Assembly: GCA_033964015.1 (NCBI GenBank) | Contig: JAWWUD010000054.1 | Coordinates: 744,001-808,000, forward strand | Direction of reading: 5' to 3' | Length of the DNA stretch: 64,000 nt | Source: Scolanthus callimorphus | Lineage: Eukaryota; Cnidaria; Anthozoa; Actiniaria; Edwardsiidae | In this document: piece after piece, positions 1-19,196 of the stretch | Numbering within the stretch: position 1 is the stretch's first letter | How the letters are laid out: each line of letters opens with the position of its first letter | The notes under the pieces: model-generated | Database searches by the model: none | What the model saw: only the letters and a program-made list of their open reading frames with translations | What the model was told of the DNA's origin: nothing | Made by a program: the position numbers and the translations under genes

Positions 1-259
1 AGTGATATTACAGAAAAACGATGGTTATCTGAAATCGACTATCCTACCGCCACGAAAAATATTCGAAGCAGAAAAAAAAGTAGGCCGTAGAACGTATTTT
101 GTTCTGCCTTATGTGCGTAAAACTATGTACTTTGGAATAAGTGGGAGTATTAGCCAAGTAATTCAGCGGTTCATTTTGCTACAGCCCAATCAGAGCAAAA
201 TCCTGAGAAAATATTACATATTGATTATCTAAACAAGGTTGAAATACTAAATAATATTA

Positions 260-828
260 GGGACCGTTCATTTTTTATCAGGGAGGGGGGGCTGGTGGAA
301 ATGAGCGGAGACCCTGTATTTTTTTGGGTGGCCCCCCCTTTCATGTCCGTATTTTTTTAGGTGGCCCCCCAAAATCCAATGTATTTTTTCTGGTGCCCCC
401 CCCCCCCCTATAAATGCTTGCCCTGTAAGATAGACTCTTGCCTAAGTGATGCAGTCTCATTCTTCTTAACGTTTTTCTTACTTATGTCGAAGCTAAGGAA
501 CCGATCCCCCTTAGAACTATTAAGCGTTTTCGTGACACCCACCTCAAGTCCCTTTTTTGACCTAGTAGAAGACATTTTACATAAAGAGGGTCACATAATC
601 TTTGCGCGCGAAGCGCGCCCAACTTTTGATAACCGCATTTCATCAAGCCTCAGAAAAAGGGTAGATGTTTTTTTGTGTATAGTAACCAAAGCCTGTCAGG
701 AGCCCAGGAAATACGCTAATTATATAGGTTATATGAATGCTCCTAGTGAAGGGCTCCTGAACCTTTAGGTAATATTTTTCATGCGCTCCGCAAATGAAGA
801 AATTAACGTTTAGCCCAAATGACTAAAC
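260..828. mobile_element. Truncated PIF/Harbinger-type TIR element
   Basis: The left end begins GGGACCGTTCATTTTTTATC immediately after TTA and runs into G- and C-rich homopolymer blocks. The following sequence matches a complete copy at 19197-20158 up to about 828, where it breaks off without the right terminus. The family's complete copy has a TTA duplication, which fits the 3-bp TWA target of PIF/Harbinger transposons. No transposase is visible. The reading frame at 361-768 lies wholly inside the element and is not a gene. Confidence 0.75.
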
Positions 829-844
829 TAGCTTCTGGAGGCTA

Positions 845-1096
845 GATTCCGCCGAAAATAGCACTCAAAAAGGCGATATCGCCCTCGTCGCTGCGCGACT
901 CGTGACAGCCACTCAGCCTCTGGTGACAGCCACTGACGCATGCGCGAGATTTAATACAGAGCCGTTGAGAGAAAGACCTTTCAGCGCATACACCAACGTT
1001 CAAAATCAGCCAATCAGCGAAGGCCCTCAAATGGCCGCCACCAGAGCCTCTCCTGCGAAGAGACGAGCCGGGGAGCTCTGGGTACGAGAATGATGA
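845..1096. repeat. MITE-like repeat, CCCAGAGCTCCCCGG family
   Basis: The segment ends in GAGCCGGGGAGCTCTGGGTA and contains a block about dispersed copies of acagagccgttgagagaaag and a cagccaatcagc motif. Related copies lie at 8512-8676 and in the 57975-59015 cluster, in both orientations. It is noncoding and its superfamily is not clear. Confidence 0.7.
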
Positions 1097-3455
1097 TGGC
1101 GCGTCTTTCACTCTAACCGCACATGCGCAATACGGCTTATTAGCGTGTGGACGGGCATCAAATCCGTGTGGACGGGCATTTGATAAACGAGTTGAAAACG
1201 TTGCGTGCGTGTGGACAGGGTCTTACAACACTTTAATCTCTTTGTTTATCCCTCGTGCATTATGAAAACAGAAACGTGAAAGAAGTAGTTTCTCGTGAGT
1301 GTCGTTTGAGTCAAAAGTCAAAAAGCCTTAGCGAATCCACGGCTCACGTTGTCTGAGAAATCAGAGCAGCAAATATGCAGTGGTCGTACACATCTAATAG
1401 TCATGCATTTTTGAGAAAAAGCTATAATGTTAATGTTGACAAACGGCTCTTGATAAAAAAAGGTACCGGCACTTAAACGTCTGAAACGGTGGCCAAAACG
1501 CATGAGCCAAACTCAATTGAAACAATAGATATGGCGTTTGCGTCTTATTTTCCCCTCGCTAGTGCCGGCGAAATTTTCAGGTGTTAATGAACCAGATGTA
1601 CTTTTTCGACTCGAAAAAATCGCGAAGAATGGCGAAAATTTCGAAAATTTCAGTACTTCAGCGCCTGGAAGTTCTCTAAAGTTATAGGGATAAATACAAT
1701 TTATCGAAATTGTTAGGGATCTGGCATTTACTTTCGAAATTTTTAGGCAACCTTACATTCGAACAGATAATTTGCCGAAATATATCGTTGGGTGCCCCTG
1801 GGCTGATTTTGTTCTTGTATATTGGGTGTCTTCTGCAAAATGAGCCTTAAAATGTTCTTAAGGTGTTCTTAAAGATTTTTCTTAACATCAAATACTGCAT
1901 ACACTACCAACAGTCAAATAAAGAAATATGTGATTGGTAGAAAGGTGACAGTCATTTAGTAACAACAATTAGTCAAGTCTAAAAAACAATTGCTAAATGT
2001 ACCATGAAATTCCTTCTGTAGAACTATGTGTGTGCATGGTCTAGCACATTATATTGTTCTCCTCGGTACTCTACTACACAGTGGGTTACTGTACTCGAAT
2101 CTAACTGGCAGCAATTGTTTTATACAAGAACAATTTTCATTTTCCAGGTTGATGTGTTCTTTTCTTATGTATAAGGTAACTTTTTGACCAAATTTCAGCC
2201 TGAGTGTTCTTAAACCACTTGTTCTTTTATGTGGGTTTTTACTGTATTATGGCGGATAATGTATGCTATAAACGGACCGGAAAATGCATACCGGAAAATG
2301 TAGACTGGAAAAAGCAAATAGATTGTCACTGGCCCGATAGATTTTTACATCCGCGATAGATTTTCATATCCCGATATAATGTTTTGAAGTAGGCGGCTGC
2401 TCAAAAAGAGTAGCAGGCTGCAAAGAAAAACCGATGCCCGAAATTTCGTAGGTTCAAAGCAACAAGTTTAGTTTCCTCGCTTAGGCAGTCATGACTCAGA
2501 CTCGAGGATTCCAGTTATATTTTATTTTAGCAACAATCCCTGTAGTGAGCTTCAGCTTGCACTAACAAAGTTCTGTGGTTCGAACTTTTCTCACATTCGG
2601 TAAAAAGTAGCCCGATCGCCGGTTTATGTTTTGACAGCTCTGCTGTATTCCCGATATTTATTGAGGCGTAGTTGTAGCTTTCTGTTAATTAGCGAAGGGC
2701 AAATGTAAGCTTAAATAGCGCTAAAAGAATCAAATCGTTTCTTTTCTATGTAAATTCCTGAAATTTGCGTGTAAGTTGTGTAATTTACGGAAATATATTT
2801 TTAAAAGTGGCCATAAAGGTTTGCAAGTTTCCGACAGACAATACCCTCTTTCCGTTGATTGTGATGGTTCATAGGACCACAACGGACGTTTGGAAGTATA
2901 AGAGTTTTATTTTATTGTAAGTTATGATGTTTTTATTAATTTCATTTGAACAAATCTAGGCAAGAAAGCCAAAAGGTAGTTGAATACATTTTTAGACCAA
3001 TGGCCGAATCCGGCCTTTTGATTTGGATTGACGGCAAAAAATCGCCAATCGCACATTGCACCATTGAATTTGGAGCTCGCGTAACAATGCATACATTAGT
3101 AATTTTATAAAGAAAGCGTCACTAAAAAAACCGTTAATGGCCTTTATTCTGTACTGCCTTTTGCAGGGAGTGAATACCGCGTTAGTCTGTGAACAGTTGT
3201 TTTCGTGGCTTTCCAAGTTCCGGTTAAGGCTGGTTTCCATATAGTCGTATCAGTCGTACGAGTCGTATGAAACAGGCCTCCAGCAGAGACAGGACAGATT
3301 CTTCATGCTGATGCTGCATCTCCTTGACAGCCATAATGAAGACATCGAGCACAACTTGGAATATTAGATTTCCAGGCGGCGTAAGGAATGCAGTAGCGTT
3401 AATCGACATAGCAAACGAACATTTGATTTTATGGTTGTGCTTTGATCCTTGTGCT
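1097..3455. other. No gene recognised; diverged repeats
   Basis: There is no convincing exon. Repeated GTTCTTAA words around 1850-2230 recall the MITE at 47295-47643. The segment 2996-3110 resembles 14590-14700, a dispersed repeat containing AAATCGCCAATCGC. Short frames at 1318-1503 and 2992-3523 have no recognisable protein signature. Confidence 0.5.
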
Positions 3456-3640
3456 AGACTGCTTGCAGCCCCTTCTTCAGCGAACGTCCGTAAATCGCGA
3501 GAATGTTTTTCTACCCGCATCACGCTTCGGTTTGTTTACGGTGTCGAGTTGCCCTAAACAAATCGAAGCGCGTCGCAAGAAAAAAAAATTCCCTCGATTT
3601 AGGGACGTTCGCCGAAAAAGAGGCTGAAAGGAGACTATCC
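3456..3640. repeat. Palindromic MITE copy (GACTGCTTGCAGC family)
   Basis: The two halves are inverted: CGAACGTCCGTAAATCG on the left pairs with a GATTTAGGGACGTTCG-type right half. A related copy with clear TIRs lies at 56847-57333, there split by another MITE. Overlapping 60-100 residue frames on both strands follow from this palindrome and are not genes. Confidence 0.65.
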
Positions 3641-3924
3641 TTGTGCTTAAAATCGTTTGCAATGAATGGCAGGAATGTTTCTAAATAGGGTCTTCAGGCT
3701 TTTCCAGAATGGACGGTTGAGTAAAGTGAGGGGCATGAAGAGATCATTCATTTGCATCTCTATGAAGATAAATAATCGCTATTTGAAGGTTACGGAGATA
3801 ACCTGCAATAAATTAAAGAAAAGTTGTCTGATGTGGAAAAGTAGTCAGTTAGGATGGTAATGAAATTTTTTGTGTTATTGAAATAGCACTGTATTAAAAG
3901 AAAGAGAGTGACAGAAGAATAAAA

Positions 3925-4290
3925 CGGTTATGTTTAATGCAACATCAAACGAACTTTCTGTGCTCCATATTTTTTTAAGAACGAGGCAAACAGTATATAA
4001 AATCACTCTTAAAGGAGTGATCAATTGGGGCATTGACGTTTCTTTCGAACATCTATTTAAGAGTCTTTTAAAGAACGAGGAAAATTGAATAACAAACTTA
4101 GTGACACAAGAGTATACGGTTATGTTTAATGCAACATCCAACGAACTTTCTGTGCTCCATATTGTTTTAAGAACGAGGCAAACGGTATAGAAAATCACTC
4201 TTAAAGGAGTGATCAATTGGGGCATTACCGTTTCTTTATAACATCTATTTAAGAGTCTTTTAAAGAACGAGGAAAATTGAATAACAAACT
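3925..4290. repeat. Direct duplication with 192-bp period
   Basis: Two copies starting near 3925 and 4117 share CGGTTATGTTTAATGCAACA at the left and AACGAGGAAAATTGAATAAC at the right, with a few substitutions. The copies abut the 140-bp tandem array that follows. Confidence 0.8.
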
Positions 4291-5300
4291 GTCCATAATG
4301 ATATGCACGTTTCCGTCGGAAATTTCACTTTTTCCGTCGGAGTCTGATGGTCGATCGGACGATCGGACTCCATCGGACCATCGGACTAGCCCCCCATATC
4401 ACCATGAATGAGGTCGTAATATTTCTAAGTGCCCATAATGATATGCACGTTTCCGTCGGACATTTCACTTTTTCCATCGGAGTCTGATGGTCGATCGGAC
4501 GATCGGACTCCATCGGACCATCGGACTAGCCCCCCATATCGCCATGAATGAGGTCGTAATATTTCTAAGTGCCCATAATGATATGCACGTTTCCGTCGGA
4601 CATTTCACTTTTTCCATCGGAGTCTGATGGTCCATCGGACGATCGGACTCCATCGGACGATCGGAATAGCCCCCCATATCACCATGTTTACGGTACAAAT
4701 ATTTCTAAGTACCCATAATGATATGCACGTTTCCTTCGGACATTTCACTTTTTCCGTCGGAGTCTGATGGTCCATCGGACGATCGGACTCCATCGGACGA
4801 TCGGAATAGCTCCCCATATCACCATGTTTACGGTACAAATATTTCTAAGTGCCCATAATGATATGCACGTTTCCGTCGGCATTTCAGTTTTTTTTTATCG
4901 GAGTCTGATGGTCCATCGGACGATCGGATTCCATCGGACGATCGGAATAGCCCCCCATATCACCATGTATACGGTACAAATATTTCTAAGGGCCTATAAT
5001 GATATGCACGTTTCCGTCCGAAATTTCACTTTTTCCATCGGAGTCTGATGGTCCATCGGACGATCGGACTCCATCGGACTAGCCCCCGATATCGCCATGT
5101 ATACGGTGGGATATTCGATAGTGCCCAAAATGATATGCACGTTTCCGTCGGACATTTCACTTTTTCCGTCGGAGTCTGATGGTCCATCGGACGATCGGAC
5201 TCCATCGGACGATCGGACTAGCCCCCGATATCGCCATGTATACGGTTGGATATTCGATAGTGCCCAAAATGATATGCACGTTTCCGTCGGACATGACATG
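4285..5300. repeat. 140-bp tandem array, about 7 units
   Basis: Each unit begins near ATAATGATATGCACGTTTCC and carries several CATCGGACGATCGGACT words followed by AGCCCCCCATATC. Units start near 4295, 4435, 4575, 4715, 4855, 4995, 5130 and 5268. The last units are shorter and replace the aaatatttctaagtgccc segment with a ggatattcgatagtgccc variant. Frames on both strands within it come only from repetition. It lies downstream of ECD exon 5, probably within the next ECD intron. Confidence 0.9.
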
Positions 5301-5895
5301 AATCGCCACGATGTCTGAACGTTTCCTTCAGAAATGAAAAAAACTGTGTAACGGGGGAGGGTGGGGGGATTTGGCTTGTGTTACGTGCTAAAGTATGTGG
5401 TACGTGGTAAACGAATAATAATGATATCTATCTGTACGATGGAGATCTCCATCGGAAGGTTGAGTTTTCCGTCGGAGTCTGATTGAGTGTATTGGACATG
5501 TATCCTATTCAGCAGCAGTACAGTGGAGATTTATGAATCTGGGCTATTGCAAGCTACACGTTTTTGAATAACAATAATTAGTATCAACCAACTAGTGGAC
5601 TATTGCCAATGCTGCATTCTGATTGGCAAGGCTACTAAGGGACTATTATCAATAGACCTCTAGTAGTGAAAGCGCCAATTTTGAACATGAAAACAATGGT
5701 GGCCGCTTCTCGTTTTGTCGAGGTTTCTGGTGATTTTTTAGACAATTTGTAACTTTTTTGTCCACCTAGTTGGGTGATACTACAGCCGAATGGGCTATTC
5801 GACCCGTGGCTCTTGAGGGCGAGAGGTCTAATTGTTAAATTTTTTCTTCTGGAATTGCACAATGTTATTGAAAATGATTTTGGAAAATATGGTAC

Positions 5896-12139
<6,244 letters not shown>

Positions 12140-13119
12140 TACACACGAGAAACGTCAAATCGACGATCCATCCGCCATTTTGGTTTATAACGTAACCGCT
12201 GTGCAAGAGCAATAGAGGCTCATTTTATCTAAGAACCGCTGACCAGATTTATTCTGGACTTTTCAGCGCATATGGGAAGGTCAAGGTGAATTCCCGGTTC
12301 CATTGTGACAACACCGCCGCAAAACGCATTTGTCATGCGCTAAATATTCACTTCCTGTGAAATGAAAACAAAAGAAATAATCTACAGAAGAAAAGCATCT
12401 CGTGCTGTCTTCGAAAACTTCGAAATATTAAGCTCCAGACACAAGCTCAAGGCCAAAAATCGCAGAGCAGCTAGAATATGATCATATCTTTCTCTGAACT
12501 TTTGCACCACACACTTTCAGGCTTGCACCAGAGGCGAAAATTATGGTTTAAAGTCAAAATTGATCGTTCGCTGTTGTTATGCAGATTTTTCAATTGTCTT
12601 CATTTCACAGTCCAGTGAATCTTGACGCATGTCAACTGCGTTTTGCCGCGGTGTCCATTGTGACACTTCCTGGGCTTCCAACTATCAGATATTAGGGAAG
12701 ACGGGTACATATGAGAGAACAATGGAGTCCAGTTTAGGGGGGTGGGTATACCCGAGACCACCTCCCATTTTTCAAACTATTGGATTTTCGACTACCATAT
12801 CTCGTGAAATAATTGATGAATCATGGCGAAAACTTGACCGTTGTGCTCTTGTGCTCTACACGACGAGAACAACCCATTTCTGCAGTAAAATTCGGTATCC
12901 CTTATTTGTGCTGCGAGGAAATAACCACTGGAATCCAATGGGGGTTGGTAGTACCCGATAACATACCCCCCCCCCCCCCCCCCCCCTCTCTCGGAAATTT
13001 TCCCATACATTTACTGTTTACTGTATTTGCTGGAGAAAATTTGAGCAGTTTCGTCCCATGTTTTCACTATCCGGCCCCCCTTCAAAAATTCCTGGCTACG
13101 CCGCTGCATACCACACCAG
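12140..13119. other. ECD upstream region, no further gene seen
   Basis: This stretch should include the ECD promoter and 5' UTR. No TATA box or other clear element was recognised. A C26 run at 12964-12986 with flanking ctctctcggaaattttccca matches the homopolymer element at 30566-30732. Confidence 0.4.
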
Positions 13120-13409
13120 CAGGGGCTCATAAGTAGGGGCGTTCCCCTGATATATATTCTTGATAAGGCGTTTTGACAGACCTAGTTATTTTTAGATTGG
13201 TATTTGCTCATGTTTCTATGCCGCTGCGGTCCCGTTTATTTAGAATAACAATAGCAGAGAACAACAAGTCCATTTGATTGGCTAGTAAAACAAAAGCTTT
13301 ACAATTTTAGCTATAAAACCACACACCGTTCTAAAAGTAACTAGGTCCGAGAAAATGCCTTATCAATAGGGCAATACTAGAGAGGGACGCCCCTATTTAT
13401 GAGCCCCTG
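13120..13409. mobile_element. hAT-like MITE, 290 bp
   Basis: The ends CAGGGGCTCATAA and TTATGAGCCCCTG are inverted, with longer imperfect pairing around GATAAGGCGTTTTGACAGAC. Both sides are flanked by the 7-bp word ACACCAG. The CAGGG start and 7-8 bp duplication fit the hAT superfamily. Confidence 0.85.
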
Positions 13410-15141
13410 ACACCAGCTTATTCGCCATCCTGATACCTATCGAGTACCGTTGTTTCGAGTACCGTTGTTTCCTTACTGTATCAATAGGTATAACACCTGG
13501 GCATCCTTAAATGCTCTTTCAAGTGAATAATAGTCGTCTGTTCACGAAAAAAAAAAATCAGACGAGATGACGTGTGTGCGCATGCGCAAGCTGACAACTT
13601 TAAAAAGAAGCTCATTCCCGTGTCATTTTAATGCATAAATTTGTTTATGAGTAAAATACATGCTAAACGGCAACTGTGAAAAGCATTTCTGCACTATCTT
13701 CAGATAAGCTACTACTAGAGAAACAGAGAAACCAAAACAACGTCTCCCACATGGATCTCTAACACACTGTTCAGACCTATAAATATGTTGGTAGTGCAAG
13801 TTAATTAGTTGATTGTTCACTAACGGTACAAGGGGCGTCCTTATATGGTCTGGTGGCCGGGCGTACTCTCACCCATAGGTATCTAGCTACTGAGCAATTC
13901 AACACCAGGATAGCGCCTGTCAGGGCCGAAATCTCTGGCGTGGGCGTAAGAACCGTACTGTCGCCATACGACGCTTCAGCTCTTTGTCTGGAAGTATGGT
14001 CCTATTTTTTTTTTCTCTTTTTCCTCAAGTCAAGTATTGCAGAATTTGCACTGGTGTGGTGGACAGACAAATGATTTATACGTTTACTTGCACGACTCAC
14101 AAAAGCAGTTCAAAATTATTTTCATCATTTTATCACAAAAACAACAAAAGAACTGCTTTTACAGCAGAAAAGCTATGGCACTACGCTCCAAATCCCTCAT
14201 ATATGCTTCATATGATAATCACCCACTAGGTGGTCTAATGTCATTGCTGCGTTCTGTTACTAGTAGGCTATAAGCACTGTATAAGATATAGCCGTCAGCC
14301 GCCATTTTGAAGGCATAGCAACATACAGGGGAAAACATCCATTTCCATCGGCTGATTTAGAGATTATAGAGCAATCTTCTCGACTAAATTTGGCCGGTAG
14401 ATCAAATATAAATCCTTGTTTTTAGATGTTGATTTATAATTATGAGCTTTTCACACGTAATTTGTCCTCTAATATCAAACGGAAACAATAACAAAGGAGT
14501 GGCTGACACGGGCTCTTTAATTTTCGAGGCAAGGGAGCCAAAAGACAACACAAAAACCATTTTGGTTGATTTGGCAATCAATTTCGACCCACTGAAGTGA
14601 CCGAATCCAGCGTTTTGGTTTGATTGACAGCTAAAAATCGCCAATCGCCTATCGTAACATTGAATTTTGAGGTCACGTAGCAATGCATACATGTACAGTG
14701 CCGGTATGCCACTGAGTCCCGAGCATCCAGAAATAACAAAATCGTCTGATTTCTAAAAAGCCAACTTTTCATTAGTATAATTATTTGCCATACAAAAAAA
14801 AAACAACAAAGCAATGCATTCTGGGCAGGGCAGCCCCCCTAATGGATTATTTAATAAAAACAAAATCACCAAAAACTAAAACAATTGGAAGAGACAAACA
14901 AACGATCGGCACGAAGAACACAAAAACTACAACATAATTGAGTTCATTGGTCCGTGACTTTATTCAGTATAGCCTTTATTAAAAAGTTGCTCTGGAGGCA
15001 AAATATGTACGAGTCGTGTTCTTAGGTGTAACGTAAGAAATGGCATTCGACATGGAACTAAAAGAACGGGGTGGTTTAGATCTTGGACACATTAATGGAA
15101 CTTGCGATCTATTCGGATTTAGTGATGGCAAAACAGTGCAG
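13410..15141. other. No gene recognised; diverged repeats
   Basis: A 15-bp unit CGAGTACCGTTGTTT is repeated twice near 13440. The segment 14285-14360 (gtcagccgccattttg, aacataca, ccatttccatcg) matches 47126-47290. The segment 14590-14700 matches 2996-3110. Nothing else could be assigned. Confidence 0.45.
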
Positions 15142-15476
15142 AATAGTTATCCATTTTCACTGGTCCCATTGTGCTCATTTAAGTTATGGGAAGGAGACCT
15201 GGCGAGCCCAGATTGCGGAAAAAACGAAACTGGGGAGGGTGGGTGGGAAACGCGAAAGGGCGTCGCCAGGCCCCGGGAGCACAACGAGACGAAAACACAA
15301 CCAATGTGAGTAACAGGACGGAAACGCGCCCTACCTGCGCGAGGATAGAGCCAAATGGTCAAGTGAATGCTAATGAGTCATACCTTAAATATTCGCACTA
15401 ATGACACCATTGAAAATAGTTATCCATTTTCACTGGTCCCATTGTGCTCATTTAAGTTATGGGAAGGAGACCTGGC
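15142..15476. repeat. 62-bp direct duplication enclosing a copy of the receptor gene's 5' flank
   Basis: The sequence from gaatagttatccattttcac to ggaaggagacctgg occurs at 15142-15204 and again at 15414-15476. Between them, 15341-15419 is an essentially identical copy of 33981-34057, the DNA just upstream of the receptor gene's favoured start codon. Confidence 0.85.
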
Positions 15477-15611
15477 TCCGCCCAAATGACGCTACCAAAG
15501 CCAGAACAACAACTCTCCACATCGCAGCCCTACTCAAAGATTACTTCCCATTACTCAGAGATCCCTCTCTCCCATTACTTTAGGATCTCCTCCCATTACT
15601 CAAAAATCCGA

Positions 15612-16082
15612 AATCCGGCCAACGAAAAGGTTGGGTTCCTTGAAAATGTCAAGGCCCTACGAAGTAAATGACCCATAGATGGTCGCAAACAAACATGGAA
15701 CCCAACCTTTCGTTGACCGGTGCCCGAACTAAGTCCGAGACGAGGCACAAAGGAGGACCCCCCCAGTCAACGAAAGCATGGGTTGAATGGTGATGTGACA
15801 CATCATAGGACATGACAATTAGCATAACAGCGGTATACTTCTGACTGCTTGAATTTAGCGTAACCATGATGTACTTGATCGGGGTTGTTCATGTAAATTA
15901 CTCCGATGTCCGGCCAACGAAAGGTTGGGCCCCCTTAAAATAAGGTAGCCCTAAGCTGTAAAGAGCCACTAACACGAAAGCGAACAAACATGGAACCCAA
16001 CCTTTCGTTGACCGGTGCCCGAACTAAGTCCGAGACGAGGCACAAAGGAGGACCCCCCCAGTCAACGAAAGTATGGGTTGCA
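15612..16082. repeat. Two copies of a ~172-bp repeat with internal inverted arms
   Basis: Copies at about 15612-15785 and 15910-16081 are nearly identical in their right halves. Each has CCGGCCAACGAAAGGTTGGG-type sequence on the left and its inverse CCCAACCTTTCGTTGACCGG in the middle, then a third arm CAGTCAACGAAAG. It is noncoding. Confidence 0.8.
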
Positions 16083-16215
16083 TGATGACGCGCCTATGGT
16101 TAGTTCACTACAATTTTACTGTACACAAGTGTGTTAATCTTTCTTATCTTATACCTCTGCTGATTATCTGTCCATGCCCCAACTTCCTTCTTTCTTCTTT
16201 TGTTTGACTACAATT

Positions 16216-16525
16216 GTTAAACGTGTAGCTCGTGCCGACATCCGGCGTATGCCAAATTATGCTTTTCTTTTCTTCTTTGCATTTTTGTTTGACCACAAGA
16301 GCCAAACTTTTAGCTCATGCCGACATCCGGCGTATGCCAAATTATGCTTTTCTTTTTTACTTTTCACTTTTGTTTGACCACAAGAGCCAAACTTTTAGCT
16401 CATACCGACATCCGGCGTATGCCAAATTATGTTTTTCTTTTTTACTTTCCACTTTTGTTTGACCACAAGAGCCAAACTTTTAGCTCATGCCGACATCCGG
16501 CGTATGCCAAATTATGCTTTTCCAC
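16216..16525. repeat. 85-bp tandem array, about 3.6 units
   Basis: The word CCGACATCCGGCGTATGCC recurs at 16235, 16320, 16405 and 16490, each followed by a T-rich stretch and tttgaccacaagagccaaac. The overlapping short frames are repeat products. Confidence 0.9.
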
Positions 16526-17413
16526 TTTATATTTGTTCTCTTATGACTTCGATTGTCTACGATTTATTATTCCTTTGTTCGACCACAAGCTTCTTATTCA
16601 GGTCCTAAAATATCCGATCGGCCCATGCTAATTGTTTTCTTTTCCTTCATTGTACCTTTCCTTTATTTTGAAAGGCCTTTAATTCCTTCCTCTTGCCGAC
16701 AGTTTCAAACCTAAGTGAAGAAACACAGGGCATATAAGTCACTGGAAGAAGTATTGCACAAGAGACTAAACATAAATAAATATCTGGAATAAGCAGGGAA
16801 AACGAGCGACGTAGTTGTTACAAATAAATGACAGACGGCAGCGACTCACTGGTATAAAACGGGTAAAGGAATATGTACTGAAGCGGCAAACGTGGACGAG
16901 CATATGGTTAAATAAACTAGCAGTGACACCACACGGCAAATAATAGACCTCTAGAAACACGACTAGTGTGAAATAAACTTATCTTCTCTGCCACCAGAAA
17001 TTAACTATACGAGAAAGAGGGTTTATAAAACATGAGTAAACGAGCAACGAAGGAGATAGGTAACAGGGTGGCGGGTAAAATAAACAGAGAAAGGGGACTA
17101 AACATGTTTCTGATTGTCTCTGCGAAATAGGTCCGCAGATAAACCGTCTAAACTGATAAAATTCTAGGGTGCAAAACGGAAAGCAACATGATACAAACCT
17201 TGATAAAACAGCATAAATGGCAGGCTAAGCTCCTGGTGAGAAGAAAGTTCGGGGAACACTCGATTTTCTCGCATTGCACCACGTGAAGTTGGTTGACTCG
17301 CCAGACTTCAGGCGACACAAATGGGAAACTAAAATAGCCATCGAGCAGCCACAAAAGACTCTGTGAGCACGAATAGAGGAGAGCAGGCGTAGAAACGAGT
17401 GGAGCCATGAAGG
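16526..17413. other. No gene recognised
   Basis: The stretch is a T-rich tail of the tandem array followed by unique A-rich sequence. No exon or repeat was identified. It ends at the left TGAAGG flank of the large inverted-repeat element. Confidence 0.4.
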
Positions 17414-19196
17414 TATGGGGTGCCAAATGTAAAAATATTATTTACCATAAATACGGTAAGTACTTCCATTATATGTATACATAGGGGCTACATTTCCCTT
17501 ATATGCCGCAAATGAATTATATAATAAAAATTATTCTAGACATATAAGCAATACGGCGTAAAATGGTTTTTGGCATATAACCAAATTAACGAATGTGGTT
17601 GTTCGCTAAATAACCAATTCTCTGATATGACTTATCCGCAATGGTTTTATGATGGTTTATCGTGGAATCGAGGCTGGCAGTACCGAAACGAGGCTGTAGC
17701 ATCCAAGATGGCGAACAACATGGAAGAAGATAAGATGTAAAGGTATTGACTTAATCTATTTTATTTTGGTTCTCACGAATTCGACATGTTCTCTGATTTT
17801 TAGTTCCATACTTATAGGATGTTTTTGCTGTTTTTATTTTTCGGTTCTTAATGAAAGTAAACAGAATTTTCAATAGAAATAGACGCTGTTACTTTCGACG
17901 GTGCGGATCTCATTTCAGATAGATGAAAGCAAAAGACAAATCGCTGCAGCTATTGGTTTTCTGTGCCCATCAAAACCGCTTTTATGTTTCGTCTCGAATG
18001 GCCAAAACGGTCGAGGAAAAAGGAGCGAAATGAAATGAAATTTTAACGACCTTCTAGGCCTGTTTATCGAAGCTTGCGGTAACATACAGCAAGCCGGGGT
18101 CCCTCGTAGGAAAAAAATATCAAGATTCAAGTGTGCCGCATTAATTCACGGCGCCAGTTACAGCTCAGGGGACCCAGCGATCATTTTCGTATAAATATCT
18201 GTATGGAAAGCGCGAGAGCTGAAATTTTCGCTTCAGAAATTAATAAAAGCTTTAATTTTCGTATGTAGATTATAAGTTACAGCTTACTTTAGTCTTAGAA
18301 GCAGAACCAATCCTTTTCTTCTCATTTCAACATATGGTCCAGATTGAATAAATTCACAGCCACTCTTTATTGTGAGTAGAATGGGAGCGAGCGTGCAATA
18401 TTGTAACGATCGACCAGTGGCTTGAAGTTCAGACCCAAATTGTCCCCTTGAAACCGATAATGTAATCACAATATACACACTAAATTATAAAGTGACTATT
18501 CTTTATTTTGTTTCTATAAATATTTAAGACATTTTTAAAACAATTGGGATATTTTTCAAACTTTTTCCAGTAGCCTGTGAGGCCTGCAGAGCAGAGGCAT
18601 CTCTAATTTACAATGCTCATCTGAAGAGAACTGTCCTTAGGTATGCCTTTAAGAACAACTCTGTTTTATTATCATACAGGAACAAATGATGGGCAAAGTC
18701 TCCTCAACCCCAGCAGTATTGGTTTAAACATAGACTCGTACAGCCAATCATCTCTCTACCCGAAAAGGCCAAGGAAGACAGGACGTGGACAGACGTTGCT
18801 ACACGCCTTTAGTCACTACATTTGCAGACTCAATAAAGCACTGTTTATTTCTTTGGAATCGTATGGTGTTGTAGAGAACTAACGGGGGGAGGGGGAGGGG
18901 TTGGGGGGTTGTACTGCAATTAGTGGAAAGGTCTGGGTTTTTTTGGAACCTTTTCATTATTAGCAAAATACCGCTTTCATTGCAACCAATTGGACCACCC
19001 TGGTGACTAACCTCAGGTCTGCGGTAGGGAATACAATTTTGACCGTAGGTCTACTGTAGGGTATAAAAAAACGAGGATTTTTGGTATCTGATACGGTCAG
19101 GTTTTGGAGAACTTTTGGAGACCCGGGGGGCTGTGGCCTATACGGATAATTAGGCCTAGGACAAAAGTCGAATTACAGCCGCATTTAATACATTTA

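Noticed and set aside
361..768. 135-residue plus-strand frame as a gene
   Set aside because: It lies wholly inside a truncated transposon copy and contains homopolymer-coded proline runs.
15040..15309. 89-residue plus-strand frame
   Set aside because: It overlaps duplicated noncoding DNA and has no recognisable motif or splice context.
17414..18300. LTR of a retrotransposon with TTGGCACCCCATA as primer-binding site
   Set aside because: The copies at the two ends are inverted, not direct, and no retroviral-type coding region follows either one.
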